Source: JAXMBX01 sp046349635
Lineage (GTDB): Bacteria > Planctomycetota > Planctomycetia > Planctomycetales > Planctomycetaceae
Assembly (NCBI GenBank): GCA_046349635.1
Contig: JAXMBX010000004.1
Coordinates: forward strand, 1 to 64,000
Reading direction: 5' to 3'
Length of the DNA: 64,000 nucleotides
In this document: one piece after another, positions 8,672 to 17,738 of the stretch
How positions within the stretch are numbered: the stretch's first letter is position 1
Layout: every line of letters begins with the position of its first letter
The notes under the pieces: generated by a model
Told to the model about the DNA's origin: nothing
The model's database searches: none
What the model saw: only the letters and a program-made list of their open reading frames with translations
Position numbers and translations under genes: made by a program

Positions 8672-9490
8672 ATGCGACGCAGCAAAGTCATTTCAAAGTG
8701 GCGCGCGGGTCAACCGGCGAGAATGTGTGCGATGGGGCATTTCATTCCCCCCTTTATCCGGATGGCCGCGCACAACGGGTATGACTGCATCTGGCTCGAC
8801 CTGGAACACCGGGCCATGGACGACCGGGAGATTCAAGGGCTGCTGGCTTTCTTTCATCTGTTCGATATCGATTGCATGCTTCGCGCGCCGACACTGGAGA
8901 AGACGCGGCTGTATCGCTACCTGGAGGATGGGGCTACGGGATTGATGATTCCGCATGTCTCGACGGCCGAGAAAGCGCGGATGCTGGTCCAGTCGCTGAA
9001 GTTTCCACCACTGGGGGACCGGGGATTGGACGGAGCAGGGTTGGACTCCGACTTCATCCTGCAGGGGGGGCCGGATTATCCCGCACGGGCGAACGCGGAG
9101 ACATTTCTCGTGGTGCAGATCGAGACCATCGAAGCGGTGGAGAACGCGGAAGCCATCGCGGCTGTTCCGGGGGTAGATGCGCTGTTTATCGGGCCGGGGG
9201 ACCTGGGATTGCGACTGAAAGAATACCCCCACTCCGGGCTGACGATGGAATCGGCCGTGCAAAAGGTGGCTGAGGCCTGCCGGAAGCATGGGAAACAATG
9301 GGGACAACCGGCGTTTCACAAGGAGCACCTGCAGCAGTTAACGGAGCAGGGGGCACGGCTGGCGAATTTCGGCGGAGACTTCGGATCGTTTTACGCGATG
9401 CTCAAGAAATGGTCGGACGAGCAGAGCGAAGTCTTCGGACCTCCGGAAAATCCGTTGGGAACCTCGGAAGCGACGCCCGTCATTCCGTAA
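8672..9490 (+). CDS. HpcH/HpaI-type aldolase (2-keto-3-deoxy acid aldolase family)
   Basis: A 272-aa protein with the landmarks of class II pyruvate-dependent HpcH/HpaI aldolases. These are DCIWLDLEH early in the barrel, RAPTLEK, GLMIPHVSTAEKA, the metal-binding Glu in VVQIETIEAVENAE, and the metal-binding Asp in ALFIGPGDLG. Family enzymes cleave or form 4-hydroxy-2-oxo acids (for example 2-dehydro-3-deoxy-glucarate) to pyruvate plus an aldehyde in the cytoplasm. The start is the ATG at 8672, with a GGAAGAAG ribosome-binding site. It converges on the ABC transporter gene with only 13 bp between stops. Exact substrate is not determinable. Confidence 0.85.
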   Translation: MRRSKVISKWRAGQPARMCAMGHFIPPFIRMAAHNGYDCIWLDLEHRAMDDREIQGLLAFFHLFDIDCMLRAPTLEKTRLYRYLEDGATGLMIPHVSTAEKARMLVQSLKFPPLGDRGLDGAGLDSDFILQGGPDYPARANAETFLVVQIETIEAVENAEAIAAVPGVDALFIGPGDLGLRLKEYPHSGLTMESAVQKVAEACRKHGKQWGQPAFHKEHLQQLTEQGARLANFGGDFGSFYAMLKKWSDEQSEVFGPPENPLGTSEATPVIP

Positions 9491-9503
9491 CGGCGATCGA
9501 GTT

Positions 9504-11444
9504 TCAGACCAGCTGGCTTTTTCCGAACTGTTGCTCGACCATTTCTTTGTAGCGGCCGGAACGTTCCATGAGTTCGGCGTGGCTGCCACTTTCGATGAGG
9601 CGACCTCCTTCGAGGACGACGATCCGGTCCGCGTGCCGGATGGTACTGAGGCGGTGGGCGATGACAAAACATGTTCGCTCGCTCATCAACGCTCCCAGAC
9701 TGGCCTGGATGAGGGCTTCACTTTCGCTGTCGAGGTTGCTCGTGGCTTCATCGAGAATGAGGATGCGCGGATCGGCGAGGATGGCCCGTGCGATGGCGAT
9801 CCGCTGCTTCTGCCCGCCGCTGAGACGGACCCCGCGCTCGCCGATCCGAGTGTCGTAGGTCTGTTCTAACTGCATGATGAATTCGGCCGCGTGGGCGAGT
9901 TCCGCAGCGCGTTGAATCTGGGCGTCAGTAGCATCGCCGATGCCATAGCCGATGTTTTCCGCCACGGTCCCATCAAAGAGAAACACGTCCTGTTCCACGA
10001 CACCCAGAAGTTTGCGATAGCTTTCGATGTCGATTTCCCGGAGGTCCTGACCATCGAGCAGAATCTGCCCCGCGGTGGGATCGAAAAAACGGGCAATGAG
10101 ATTACAGAGGGTTGTCTTTCCCGCGCCGCTCGGGCCGACAAAGGCGATGGTTTCTCCCGCTGCCACGTGCATATTGACGTGCTGGAGAACGGGTTGCGCA
10201 TGACCGGGATATGTGAAGGAGACGTCCCGCAGCTCAAAGTTGCCTCGGACGTTCCCACGCTCAATCTTGACGGTGGGGCGATCCTGCGGCAGCTCACGCG
10301 GTTCTTCCAAAAGATCCAACACTCGGTCAAGTGCCGCGAGGCTGGTCTGGAACGAGGTGGCGCTGTTGGCGAGAACTTCGAGCGGGCCCAGCAGCAGGGC
10401 AAGGTAGAAGAGGAACATCGTAAGGTCCCCGAGCGTGAGGTGCTTGTTGATGACCGCCCAGCCTCCATAGAGCAGAAGCGCTGCTGAGATCATGGGGAGC
10501 GCGATTTCCCAGAGGAGTTCTATCCCCCGAGACCACCACCAGGCGAGAAGCTCCTGCCGGGACATGAGATGATTTCCCCGGACGAAACGGGCGGATTCGC
10601 TCCGTTGGCGTCCGAAGGCACGGACGACTCGCATGCCCCCAAAAGCCTCGGTGGCGTGGGCGTCGATTTCCTCGCGCTGCTTGCGGATATCCTTGAACAT
10701 CGGACGCAAACGGCCGACGTATGTGCGGTGGGACAGGTAGATTAATGGCAGCAGGATGAGCGAGCCGATCAGTAGCTTCCAGTCGATCATCGCGAGGATG
10801 ACAAAGCTTCCCAGGAGCTGGATGATCGCCCGCCAGGGATTGTAGATAAGGCTGAAAATAAGTTCTCCGACACTGCCTGCATCCTCGCGCAGAATGCTGG
10901 CGACCCCTCCGGCCTTCAACTGGTAAACCCGCTGCAGCGGCAACCGGACCGCCTGCTCGAAGACGTGCCTGCGGACTGCGGATTGCACTTGCTTGGAGGC
11001 GCGCGTCGCAGCCCAGCGCCCCCAGACATGGATTGCGGTCTGGATCAGCGAGAGCGCGATGACGGCAGACACGAGGGCGCAGAGTTGATCCCAGGAGGAC
11101 CAGCCGGCTGGCAACCAGCGAGTCAAAGTGGAAGGAAGGGGTTTGGCTCCGAGGATAGAATCGACGGCAAGTTTCGTGGCAAAGGGAGGGACGAGTTTCA
11201 GCAGTGTGGCGATGGTGAGGGTGGAGAGCGCGAAGACCAGTGTGGATCGCTGGCCGCCCGTCAACCGCAGAAGCTCTCGAAACAACTGGAAAAAGGAGCG
11301 GTGCGAGCGGGACGTTGAGACGGGACGGGTGCCGTGATGTCCGCCCCCCCCTTCCGATTTGATTTCCCCGGAACGGATCCGGTTCCGGAATTGGGCCAGA
11401 TACTCCCTGAAGCGAGTACGGCTGGAAGTAACGCGAAAACCCAT
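9504..11444 (-). CDS. ABC exporter, fused membrane and ATPase domains (MsbA/multidrug type)
   Basis: A 646-aa half-transporter from the ATG at 11444; ATGs at 11492 and 11582 are in frame, but the last lies beyond the terminator at 11543-11575. An N-terminal six-helix exporter domain (about 50-340) includes the coupling region EIDAHATEAFGGMRVVRAFGR. The ATPase domain has Walker A GPSGAGKTT, a Q-loop VVEQDVF, signature LSGGQKQR, Walker B ILILDEAT and H-loop AHRLST. Such homodimers export lipids or hydrophobic compounds across the inner membrane. It lies downstream of secDF on the same strand but is separated by a strong terminator, so it likely has its own promoter. Confidence 0.88.
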   Translation of the reverse strand: MGFRVTSSRTRFREYLAQFRNRIRSGEIKSEGGGGHHGTRPVSTSRSHRSFFQLFRELLRLTGGQRSTLVFALSTLTIATLLKLVPPFATKLAVDSILGAKPLPSTLTRWLPAGWSSWDQLCALVSAVIALSLIQTAIHVWGRWAATRASKQVQSAVRRHVFEQAVRLPLQRVYQLKAGGVASILREDAGSVGELIFSLIYNPWRAIIQLLGSFVILAMIDWKLLIGSLILLPLIYLSHRTYVGRLRPMFKDIRKQREEIDAHATEAFGGMRVVRAFGRQRSESARFVRGNHLMSRQELLAWWWSRGIELLWEIALPMISAALLLYGGWAVINKHLTLGDLTMFLFYLALLLGPLEVLANSATSFQTSLAALDRVLDLLEEPRELPQDRPTVKIERGNVRGNFELRDVSFTYPGHAQPVLQHVNMHVAAGETIAFVGPSGAGKTTLCNLIARFFDPTAGQILLDGQDLREIDIESYRKLLGVVEQDVFLFDGTVAENIGYGIGDATDAQIQRAAELAHAAEFIMQLEQTYDTRIGERGVRLSGGQKQRIAIARAILADPRILILDEATSNLDSESEALIQASLGALMSERTCFVIAHRLSTIRHADRIVVLEGGRLIESGSHAELMERSGRYKEMVEQQFGKSQLV

Positions 11445-11542
11445 GCTGGCCCAATCTGACTCAATTCCAGGAAAAGAACCCAGTCCTCTCATTGTATTCA
11501 GGGGAGGTGATGTGAGACGAGGGCCACTGTTTCGTTTCGCGC

Positions 11543-11575
11543 AAAAAAAAGACCGTGGCGGGCAGCCACGGTCTT
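11543..11575 (-). terminator. Rho-independent terminator of secDF
   Basis: A perfect 10-bp stem AAGACCGTGG/CCACGGTCTT (11549-11558 with 11566-11575) with a 7-base loop is followed, read on the minus strand, by a run of eight T. It lies just after the secDF stop at 11600 and before the ABC exporter start, so it separates the two transcription units. Confidence 0.9.
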
Positions 11576-11599
11576 GGAGCAATCAGCGTTGAGAACGAA

Positions 11600-14500
11600 T
11601 CAGGTCGTGACCTTGGCGGGGGCGCTGGACTTTGCCGGAGATTTCCCGCCGTGGCCCGTTTGCTTCATGAACCAGAGACCGGCCGGGCTGGCGACATAGA
11701 TCGTGCTGTAGCAACCGACGACGGTCCCGATCAGCATTGCATAGGCGAATCCATGAATACCCTCACCCCCCATCACGTACAGGATGACGACGGTGATGAA
11801 CACAGTACCGGCAGTCAGAATGGTTCGGGAAAGAGTCTGGTTCACCGCGAGGTTGATCATGTCGCGGGTAATATCGGGATTCTTGCCGCGAATTTCACGC
11901 AGGCGGTCGAAGATGACAATGGTGTCGTTCAGCGAGTAGCCGACGATTGTCAGGAATGCGGCGATCATGGTCAGGTTGATTTTGAAATCATTGAGCATCA
12001 ACGCCGCCCCGACCGGAGTATTGGCAATCAACGCCGCGAGCGAGACCATGCCCAAGGTCACGAGGACGTCGTGAGCAAGTGCCAGGACCGCAGCATATCC
12101 GAAATAGACGTTTTCAAACCGGAACCAGATATAGATGACAATCATCACCAGGCTGGCGAGCATGGCGATGACGGCGGACTGCTTGGTTTCGGTAGCGACG
12201 GCGCTTTCGAAGTTGTTGATTTCGTCAAACAAGGGACTGTTGGCGAGGACGTTTTTCATCTGGGCCAACGAGACCTTCAGGTCGTCCAGGGTGATGGCCT
12301 TGTCCGTTTTGAGGAGCATGGTCTGCGCCGAGCGGACCTTTCCGGCGTCTCCCAGTTCAGTTTTCGTCGCGGTGGGATCAGTCAAATCGAAGAGACCGGC
12401 GACGCTATCGGTGGCGGCACCGTATTTTGGCTTGCCATCCGCCCCTTGATCGTAATCAACTGCTCCGCGAAATAGCGGGACATGGTATCGAGTACTGGCC
12501 TCGCTGAACGTGAGCGTCGACTCGTGGCCGCCGGCAAATCGCTTTTCCGCTTCAGTTTGAACGACTGGTGCCTTTTCGTCAGGCTTTTTCTCGTCCGCTT
12601 TCTTTTCGTCGGGTTTGGCATCGGCAGGCTTGGAGTCCGTCGCGGCCGCGACAATCAGCTTGGGGTCGGTGAATTGATGGAGCGTGATCCGCTTGAGTTG
12701 ATCCTTGAAAGTGTCGTTGACCACCTGGCGGACGTGCAGTTCATCCTGGTCGGTGGTTCTCAGCCGGAAACGCGTTCCGACGTCCTTGTTGTTGGCGAGA
12801 TTTAACTCTTCGAGGGTGATGTCTGACTTGAATGCGCTCGTCAACTTGTTGCGGACGTCATCTGCGGACTGCTTCTGGTTGAACTCCATGGTGACCATGG
12901 TCCCGCCCGTGAAATCGATGTCGTAGCCGGACTGGCCCCGGGCGAAAAAGGCGGCGAGACCGACGACGATCAGGAGCAAAGATCCGGCTGCGCAGATCAG
13001 TTGCTTGCTGACGAAATCGAAATGGGTTTCGCCGAAGGAGTTCATCATGTTGAACTTCTTGAGCCACTTCTTCCGTTCGATGATTTCCAGGATGACCCGG
13101 TTGACGGTCAGGGCGGTATACATGCTCACCGCGAGACCAATGAACAACGTGACCGCGAAGCCGCGCACCTGGTCGGAGCCGATCATATAGAGGATGACGG
13201 CGGTGAGCAGGGTCGTAATATTGGAGTCGAAAATGGAGGAGAAGGCGCGGGAGAAACCGTTGTGAATTGCCATCCGCAGGCTGGAGGATTTTGCGAGTTC
13301 CTCACGCATGCGTTCGTAGATCAGAACGTTGGCATCGACCGCCATACCCATCGTCAACACGACACCCGCAAGCCCCGGCAGGGTAAATGTGGCGTCGATC
13401 ATCGACATGATCCCCACGAGGAGGATCAGGTTTAACAGGAGGCAGAGGTCGGCGATCAGGCCGAGGTAGAAGTAGTACACGATCATGAAGACCAGAACGC
13501 CGACGGTTGCCAGGATGAGGGCGGTGAAGCCCTTGTTCTGGACGTCGACGCCGAGCAGGGGGCTGATGCTGAATTCCGAAATGGGGTCCGGCTTCAGCGG
13601 AACGTCGAGGGCACCTGCGTTCAGGACGTCAGTAAGATCCTTGACTTCCTTGGAAGTAAATCGCCCTTCGATGATGCCGTGGGCCCCGATCTGGCTGTTG
13701 ATCTGTGGGGCGGAGTGGACGGAACCGTCGAGCAGAATCGCCAGGCGGCGATGGAAACCATCCTTGCTGGGGAGATTGTTGCCGGTGAGTGCGGAGAAGA
13801 GGTGTGCACCGCGCTGATCAAACGTAAAGCTGACCGCGGGACGGCCGGTACGATCCTGATCAGGATTGGCGCGGGTGAGGCGATCCCCGGTGACGCGCTG
13901 GGTTTCATCCGGATTGATCTTGCAGAGGACTTCCAGGAACCCGTCCGGTTCACCCTTTCGCTGACGCGCAACAAACCGCTCGCCGACCTGGAAGTCGGGA
14001 TTGGGGCGCGGGGGGATCTTTTTCCCCTTGTCGTCGGTGGTGACGGGGGCCACGGGGCGCCAGCCGCCGATAATCCGGCCGTTGGCGTCACGGACGTCCC
14101 GCTCAGCGGACATGGCTCGCTCGATGAGGTTGCCGTCATCGGTTCGATTTGCCAGCAGATGAAACTCCAGCGAGCCGATCCGGTTCATCTGGGCCTTGAT
14201 GTTGGCGATCGCTTCCTGGCTGGCGCGGGGGATGATGATTTCAACGCGGTCCTTGCCCACCTGTCGAATGGCAAGTTCCTGGGTGCCGGAGGGGTCGATA
14301 CGGCGGCGAATCGCACCCACCATGTTTTCCATGGAGCGGGCATTTTCGGGCGGACGCTGCATCTGATAGACGAGGTTTGTCCCACCGGCGAGATCGATGC
14401 CGAATCGCAGCGCTTCCAGCGCGGGTTTCTTGTCGACGAGCACCTTGTTGATGAAGGGGCTGAGTCCGAAGAACAGGGTGAAGATAATGAAGCTGATTTT

Positions 14501-14608
14501 GCCGGAATATTCCTTCATTCGAAGACCGTTGGCGATGAACCAGCCGAGCCCGACGGAGATCACGATGATGGCGACAAAAATCAACAGTTTGAGCGAAAAG
14601 GGATCCAT
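11600..14608 (-). CDS. secDF: Fused SecD-SecF protein-export membrane protein
   Basis: A 1002-aa single chain joining SecD and SecF, which use the proton gradient to help SecYEG release secreted proteins on the periplasmic side. The SecD half starts with two hydrophobic segments and the motif FGIDLAGGTNLVYQ, has a large periplasmic part, then five membrane helices (about 365-525) with LPGLAGVVLTMGMAVDANVL. The SecF half begins near 540 with FTGGTMVTMEF and ends with helices containing GYSLNDTIVIFDRLRE. A Lys/Glu/Asp/Pro-rich segment at about 660-700 inside the SecF periplasmic domain is unusual. The fused form is common in planctomycetes and some Firmicutes. It is preceded by yajC and tgt, the classical order. 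Confidence 0.95.
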   Translation of the reverse strand: MDPFSLKLLIFVAIIVISVGLGWFIANGLRMKEYSGKISFIIFTLFFGLSPFINKVLVDKKPALEALRFGIDLAGGTNLVYQMQRPPENARSMENMVGAIRRRIDPSGTQELAIRQVGKDRVEIIIPRASQEAIANIKAQMNRIGSLEFHLLANRTDDGNLIERAMSAERDVRDANGRIIGGWRPVAPVTTDDKGKKIPPRPNPDFQVGERFVARQRKGEPDGFLEVLCKINPDETQRVTGDRLTRANPDQDRTGRPAVSFTFDQRGAHLFSALTGNNLPSKDGFHRRLAILLDGSVHSAPQINSQIGAHGIIEGRFTSKEVKDLTDVLNAGALDVPLKPDPISEFSISPLLGVDVQNKGFTALILATVGVLVFMIVYYFYLGLIADLCLLLNLILLVGIMSMIDATFTLPGLAGVVLTMGMAVDANVLIYERMREELAKSSSLRMAIHNGFSRAFSSIFDSNITTLLTAVILYMIGSDQVRGFAVTLFIGLAVSMYTALTVNRVILEIIERKKWLKKFNMMNSFGETHFDFVSKQLICAAGSLLLIVVGLAAFFARGQSGYDIDFTGGTMVTMEFNQKQSADDVRNKLTSAFKSDITLEELNLANNKDVGTRFRLRTTDQDELHVRQVVNDTFKDQLKRITLHQFTDPKLIVAAATDSKPADAKPDEKKADEKKPDEKAPVVQTEAEKRFAGGHESTLTFSEASTRYHVPLFRGAVDYDQGADGKPKYGAATDSVAGLFDLTDPTATKTELGDAGKVRSAQTMLLKTDKAITLDDLKVSLAQMKNVLANSPLFDEINNFESAVATETKQSAVIAMLASLVMIVIYIWFRFENVYFGYAAVLALAHDVLVTLGMVSLAALIANTPVGAALMLNDFKINLTMIAAFLTIVGYSLNDTIVIFDRLREIRGKNPDITRDMINLAVNQTLSRTILTAGTVFITVVILYVMGGEGIHGFAYAMLIGTVVGCYSTIYVASPAGLWFMKQTGHGGKSPAKSSAPAKVTT

Positions 14609-14697
14609 GAACTCTCTTCCTGACAGAAAAACAGTGGTCGTCTCAGGCCGCTATGAAGCCGTTGTGATCCTCGTCCGTGAAGTGATCAACCTGGGAA

Positions 14698-15078
14698 TTA
14701 ACTGGCGGATTCGGAATTCTCGTCCGAACCGAGCTTGGTCTGAATGCCGGTGCGCAGAACCCGGATGCGGGTATTGTCATCGACTTTCAAGGTGACTTCG
14801 GAGCCATCGGCACTTATGTTTGCGACGGTTCCCAGAATCCCCCCGATTGTGACAACGCGGTCATTTTTCTTCAACGCATTCAGCAGTTGCTCCCGTTTCT
14901 TCTGATCCTGAGACTGCGGTCTCAGAATGAGAAAGTAGAACAGGATTGCAATGGGGATCATGGGGATCAAAGGCCCTAGATTCAAAAACTGCTGCAGGGG
15001 TTCCGCTTTCGGGGCGTCCGCGGCTGGAGCAGCGGCTTGGGCCAGCAGGCAATATCCAAAACCTAACAACCAGGACAT
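14698..15078 (-). CDS. yajC: YajC, preprotein translocase auxiliary subunit
   Basis: A 126-aa protein with an N-terminal hydrophobic start, an Ala/Pro-rich linker, one clear membrane helix (about 33-52, PMIPIAILFYFLILRPQ) and the conserved cytoplasmic domain motif KKNDRVVTIGGILGTV. YajC is a small membrane partner of SecDF. Its position between tgt and secDF on the same strand (89 bp before secDF) matches the widespread tgt-yajC-secD-secF operon. The N-terminal extension before the membrane helix is longer than in Escherichia coli YajC and has signal-sequence character. Confidence 0.93.
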   Translation of the reverse strand: MSWLLGFGYCLLAQAAAPAADAPKAEPLQQFLNLGPLIPMIPIAILFYFLILRPQSQDQKKREQLLNALKKNDRVVTIGGILGTVANISADGSEVTLKVDDNTRIRVLRTGIQTKLGSDENSESAS

Positions 15079-15272
15079 GGTGACGAGGCTCTTTCATCAA
15101 GACAGTGGAGCAGGACGATGGTTTCGCCGGAAACTGCCACACTAAAAACAAAAAACCGTGCCGTAAATGTGTCTCACCCCCGAGAGCCACAAAAAATGAC
15201 CCGGTTACGAAACGCCTTCACGCACGAAATCAAATTGCGGATTGAAGTTAATACTCAGCGTCAGGCCGTATC

Positions 15273-16394
15273 TTAGACATTCACGCCCCAGGCAGCAAGC
15301 CGAAGCCCCCGAAACTCCTGGAGGCGATTTTCGAGGATCGCGGCCCGCATGTCCCGCATCAAATTCTGGTAGTAGGCGACGTTATGCCAGGAGAGCAGAA
15401 TCGGGCCGAGCATCTCATGGGACAGGAACAGATGCCGGAGATAGGCCCGGGAATGGCGTTGGCAGACCGGGCAATCGCATTCAGGGTCCAAGGGGCGGTC
15501 ATCCCGTTGATAGGTCTGGTTTCTGATGCGAAGGTTTCCCTGACTGGTGAAAGCCATAGCGTTCCTGCCGTTTCGGGTCGGAAGGACACAGTCAAACAGA
15601 TCAATCCCCCGGCTGACTGCTTCGAGCAGGTCGATCGGGCGTCCGACCCCCATGAGATAGCGGGGCTTCTGGACCGGCAACATCGGCGTGGTGAAATCCA
15701 GCGTGCGGTACATGTCCTCGGGGGATTCTCCCACACTGAGTCCTCCGATGGCATAACCCGGAAAATCGAGAGGTAACAGGCCTTGCGCGGAGCGTTCCCG
15801 GAGACCGGGATGGGTACCTCCCTGGACGATCCCGAAAAGGGCTTGGTCCGCACGTTGATGGGAATCGCGGCAGCGGGCGGCCCAGCGGGTGGTCCGGTCC
15901 ACCGCCAGTTGCATTCGTTCAGGGGGGACATCGTGCGGGGGACATTCGTCGAGGCACATGATGCAGTCTGCCCCGAGGAGTTCCTGGATGCGCATGGCCC
16001 GCTCAGGGGAAAGTTCCAGCAGATTGCCGTCAATGTGGGAACGAAAAACAACCTGCTCGTCGGTGAGCTTGGAAAGGCGGGCGAGGCTGAAAACTTGAAA
16101 CCCGCCGCTGTCGGTGAGGATCGGGCCATCCCAGCCCATGAAGCGATGCAGCCCTCCCATCTCGGCGACGAGTTCTGCGCCGGGACGAAGAGCCAGATGG
16201 TAAGTGTTCGCGAGGATTTTCTGAACCCGGACTTCGTGCAACTGGCCGATGGTCAGCCCTTTGACGGAGGCGGCGGTTCCCACCGGCATGAAGGCGGGGG
16301 TTTGGACCGTGCCGTGCGGTGTCTTCCAGATTCCTGCCCGCGCCTGCGACCCCTGATCCTGGTGCTGGAGGCTAAATTCGAAATGGGTCGTCAC
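15273..16394 (-). CDS. tgt: Queuine tRNA-ribosyltransferase
   Basis: A 373-aa enzyme that exchanges guanine 34 for preQ1 in tRNAs with GUN anticodons. Seen are the substrate-binding LTDSGGFQVFSL (general-base Asp), the MGVGRP segment, the nucleophile region GIDLFDCVLPTRNGRN, and the zinc site CDCPVCQRH followed by HLFLSHE. Length matches the bacterial family. The gene is 194 bp upstream of yajC and 77 bp downstream of the GspF-like gene, all on the minus strand, which suggests one transcription unit ending at the secDF terminator. Confidence 0.95.
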   Translation of the reverse strand: MTTHFEFSLQHQDQGSQARAGIWKTPHGTVQTPAFMPVGTAASVKGLTIGQLHEVRVQKILANTYHLALRPGAELVAEMGGLHRFMGWDGPILTDSGGFQVFSLARLSKLTDEQVVFRSHIDGNLLELSPERAMRIQELLGADCIMCLDECPPHDVPPERMQLAVDRTTRWAARCRDSHQRADQALFGIVQGGTHPGLRERSAQGLLPLDFPGYAIGGLSVGESPEDMYRTLDFTTPMLPVQKPRYLMGVGRPIDLLEAVSRGIDLFDCVLPTRNGRNAMAFTSQGNLRIRNQTYQRDDRPLDPECDCPVCQRHSRAYLRHLFLSHEMLGPILLSWHNVAYYQNLMRDMRAAILENRLQEFRGLRLAAWGVNV

Positions 16395-16471
16395 GTCCGG
16401 AACTTCCTGCTGAAAGAAAAGCCTGGTCTGAAAGGATCCTGCTGATCCGGCAGCAATGGGGGGCCGTGGGC

Positions 16472-17527
16472 CTAATGGACGCCGCCCGCTTCTCGATTCA
16501 GCTCGTTAATCATTCCGATGTAGGTCATCATGATACTGAAGATGACGAAGATGATAAATCCTGCGACCACGAGCCAGACGAGCCAGCCGATCATCCCAGC
16601 GACCGCTTTCAGAGCGCGACGTGCCTGTTCTTCAAAGCGGGGGCTGAGCCGGTGCAGGGTCTCGGGGACAGTTCCCGAGGTTTCACCGACAATGACCATT
16701 TCAATGAAATCCTGCGGAAACAGACGGGTCTCGTTCAGGACGTAGGAGAGATCTTCGCCGGCGTCGATGGCGGCGGTCACAAAGGGGATTGTTCCCTGGA
16801 AGGCGCCGTTCCCGGTGGCACGAAGGCTGGCCTGCAGGCTGGGGGTGATCATCATTCCCGCCTGTTGAGTCAGATAGAAGGCCCACGAAAACCTGGCAAT
16901 GGCGAAAGACCGCATGCAGTAGCCCAGAACGGGGACATACATCAGGATGGTGTGCAACTGTTTGCGGAGGCCGATGCCGCGCGTGCACAACAAATACAGC
17001 CCCCAGAGCCCGAAAATCGTTCCCCAAGTGTAGGTCAGAAATTTGACGGCCCCCGCCTCTCCCATGAGCCCCCAGCCGAGCATGTCAGTCGATTTGTGCG
17101 TATCCGGGCTGACAATCATCCCGAGGACGAAGATCAGGCCCGCGACCACAAAGATGGCAAAGACCAGTTGCAGGAGGGGAGGAGTGATCAGGGAGATGAA
17201 CTCCTTTTTCATCTGCAGGTTCTGGTCGTAGTGATTGGCGAGCGCATCGAGAACCTCGGGGAGATTCCCGGTGACTTCAGCAATATGAGACAGGTCAACG
17301 AACAGATCGGGAAAATAGCCGGGGTGACTTTCCAGAGCGGCGGTGAGATCACTGCCGCTTTTCAACTCGTTGATGACGTCATACAGGACTTTGCGGCAGG
17401 TGCCGTCGTACGTCTTTTTAGCGACCGTCTCGAAGGCCTTGACGATGGGAACCCCCGCCGCCAGCAGAGTAGCGAGATTCCGAGAGATCTTAGAGAGGAG
17501 CGAGAGGCGTATGCGGCTGGTGAACAC
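16472..17527 (-). CDS. GspF/PilC-type type II secretion/pilus inner-membrane protein
   Basis: A 351-aa protein from a GTG at 17527. It has two T2SSF domains, the first starting LSKISRNLATLLAAGVPIVKAFE and containing EVTGNLPEVLDALANHY, the second containing FYLTQQAGMMI and MVIVGETSGTVPETL. Three long membrane segments lie at about 118-140, 165-185 and 318-340. Such proteins form the inner-membrane platform of type II secretion or type IV pilus machines. No ATPase or pilin gene is adjacent, so this is an orphan copy attached to the tgt operon. The usual about 60-residue N-terminal arm of PilC is missing or very short. Confidence 0.82.
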   Translation of the reverse strand: MFTSRIRLSLLSKISRNLATLLAAGVPIVKAFETVAKKTYDGTCRKVLYDVINELKSGSDLTAALESHPGYFPDLFVDLSHIAEVTGNLPEVLDALANHYDQNLQMKKEFISLITPPLLQLVFAIFVVAGLIFVLGMIVSPDTHKSTDMLGWGLMGEAGAVKFLTYTWGTIFGLWGLYLLCTRGIGLRKQLHTILMYVPVLGYCMRSFAIARFSWAFYLTQQAGMMITPSLQASLRATGNGAFQGTIPFVTAAIDAGEDLSYVLNETRLFPQDFIEMVIVGETSGTVPETLHRLSPRFEEQARRALKAVAGMIGWLVWLVVAGFIIFVIFSIMMTYIGMINELNREAGGVH

Positions 17528-17738
17528 GGGCCGGCCTGTTGTATTAAAGAGATGGCGATGAGATGAAGAGAGAAATAACTCCCTCCCGTCACTAATAATA
17601 TCTCCCCTTTCAAGCGGTGACGAGGTAGAGAAACGCGGGATCGCCGCATTTTTGAGGCTTTCATTACCGCCGGTTGCGAGAGTTTCTCCGATCTGTCACA
17701 GTTTCAGGATCACGTGAGAGGCAAACGAGAGGAAATTG

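Noticed and set aside
16466..17566. 366-codon plus-strand frame opposite the GspF-like gene
   Set aside because: Charged, low-complexity translation without motifs; the minus strand gives a clear T2SSF protein.
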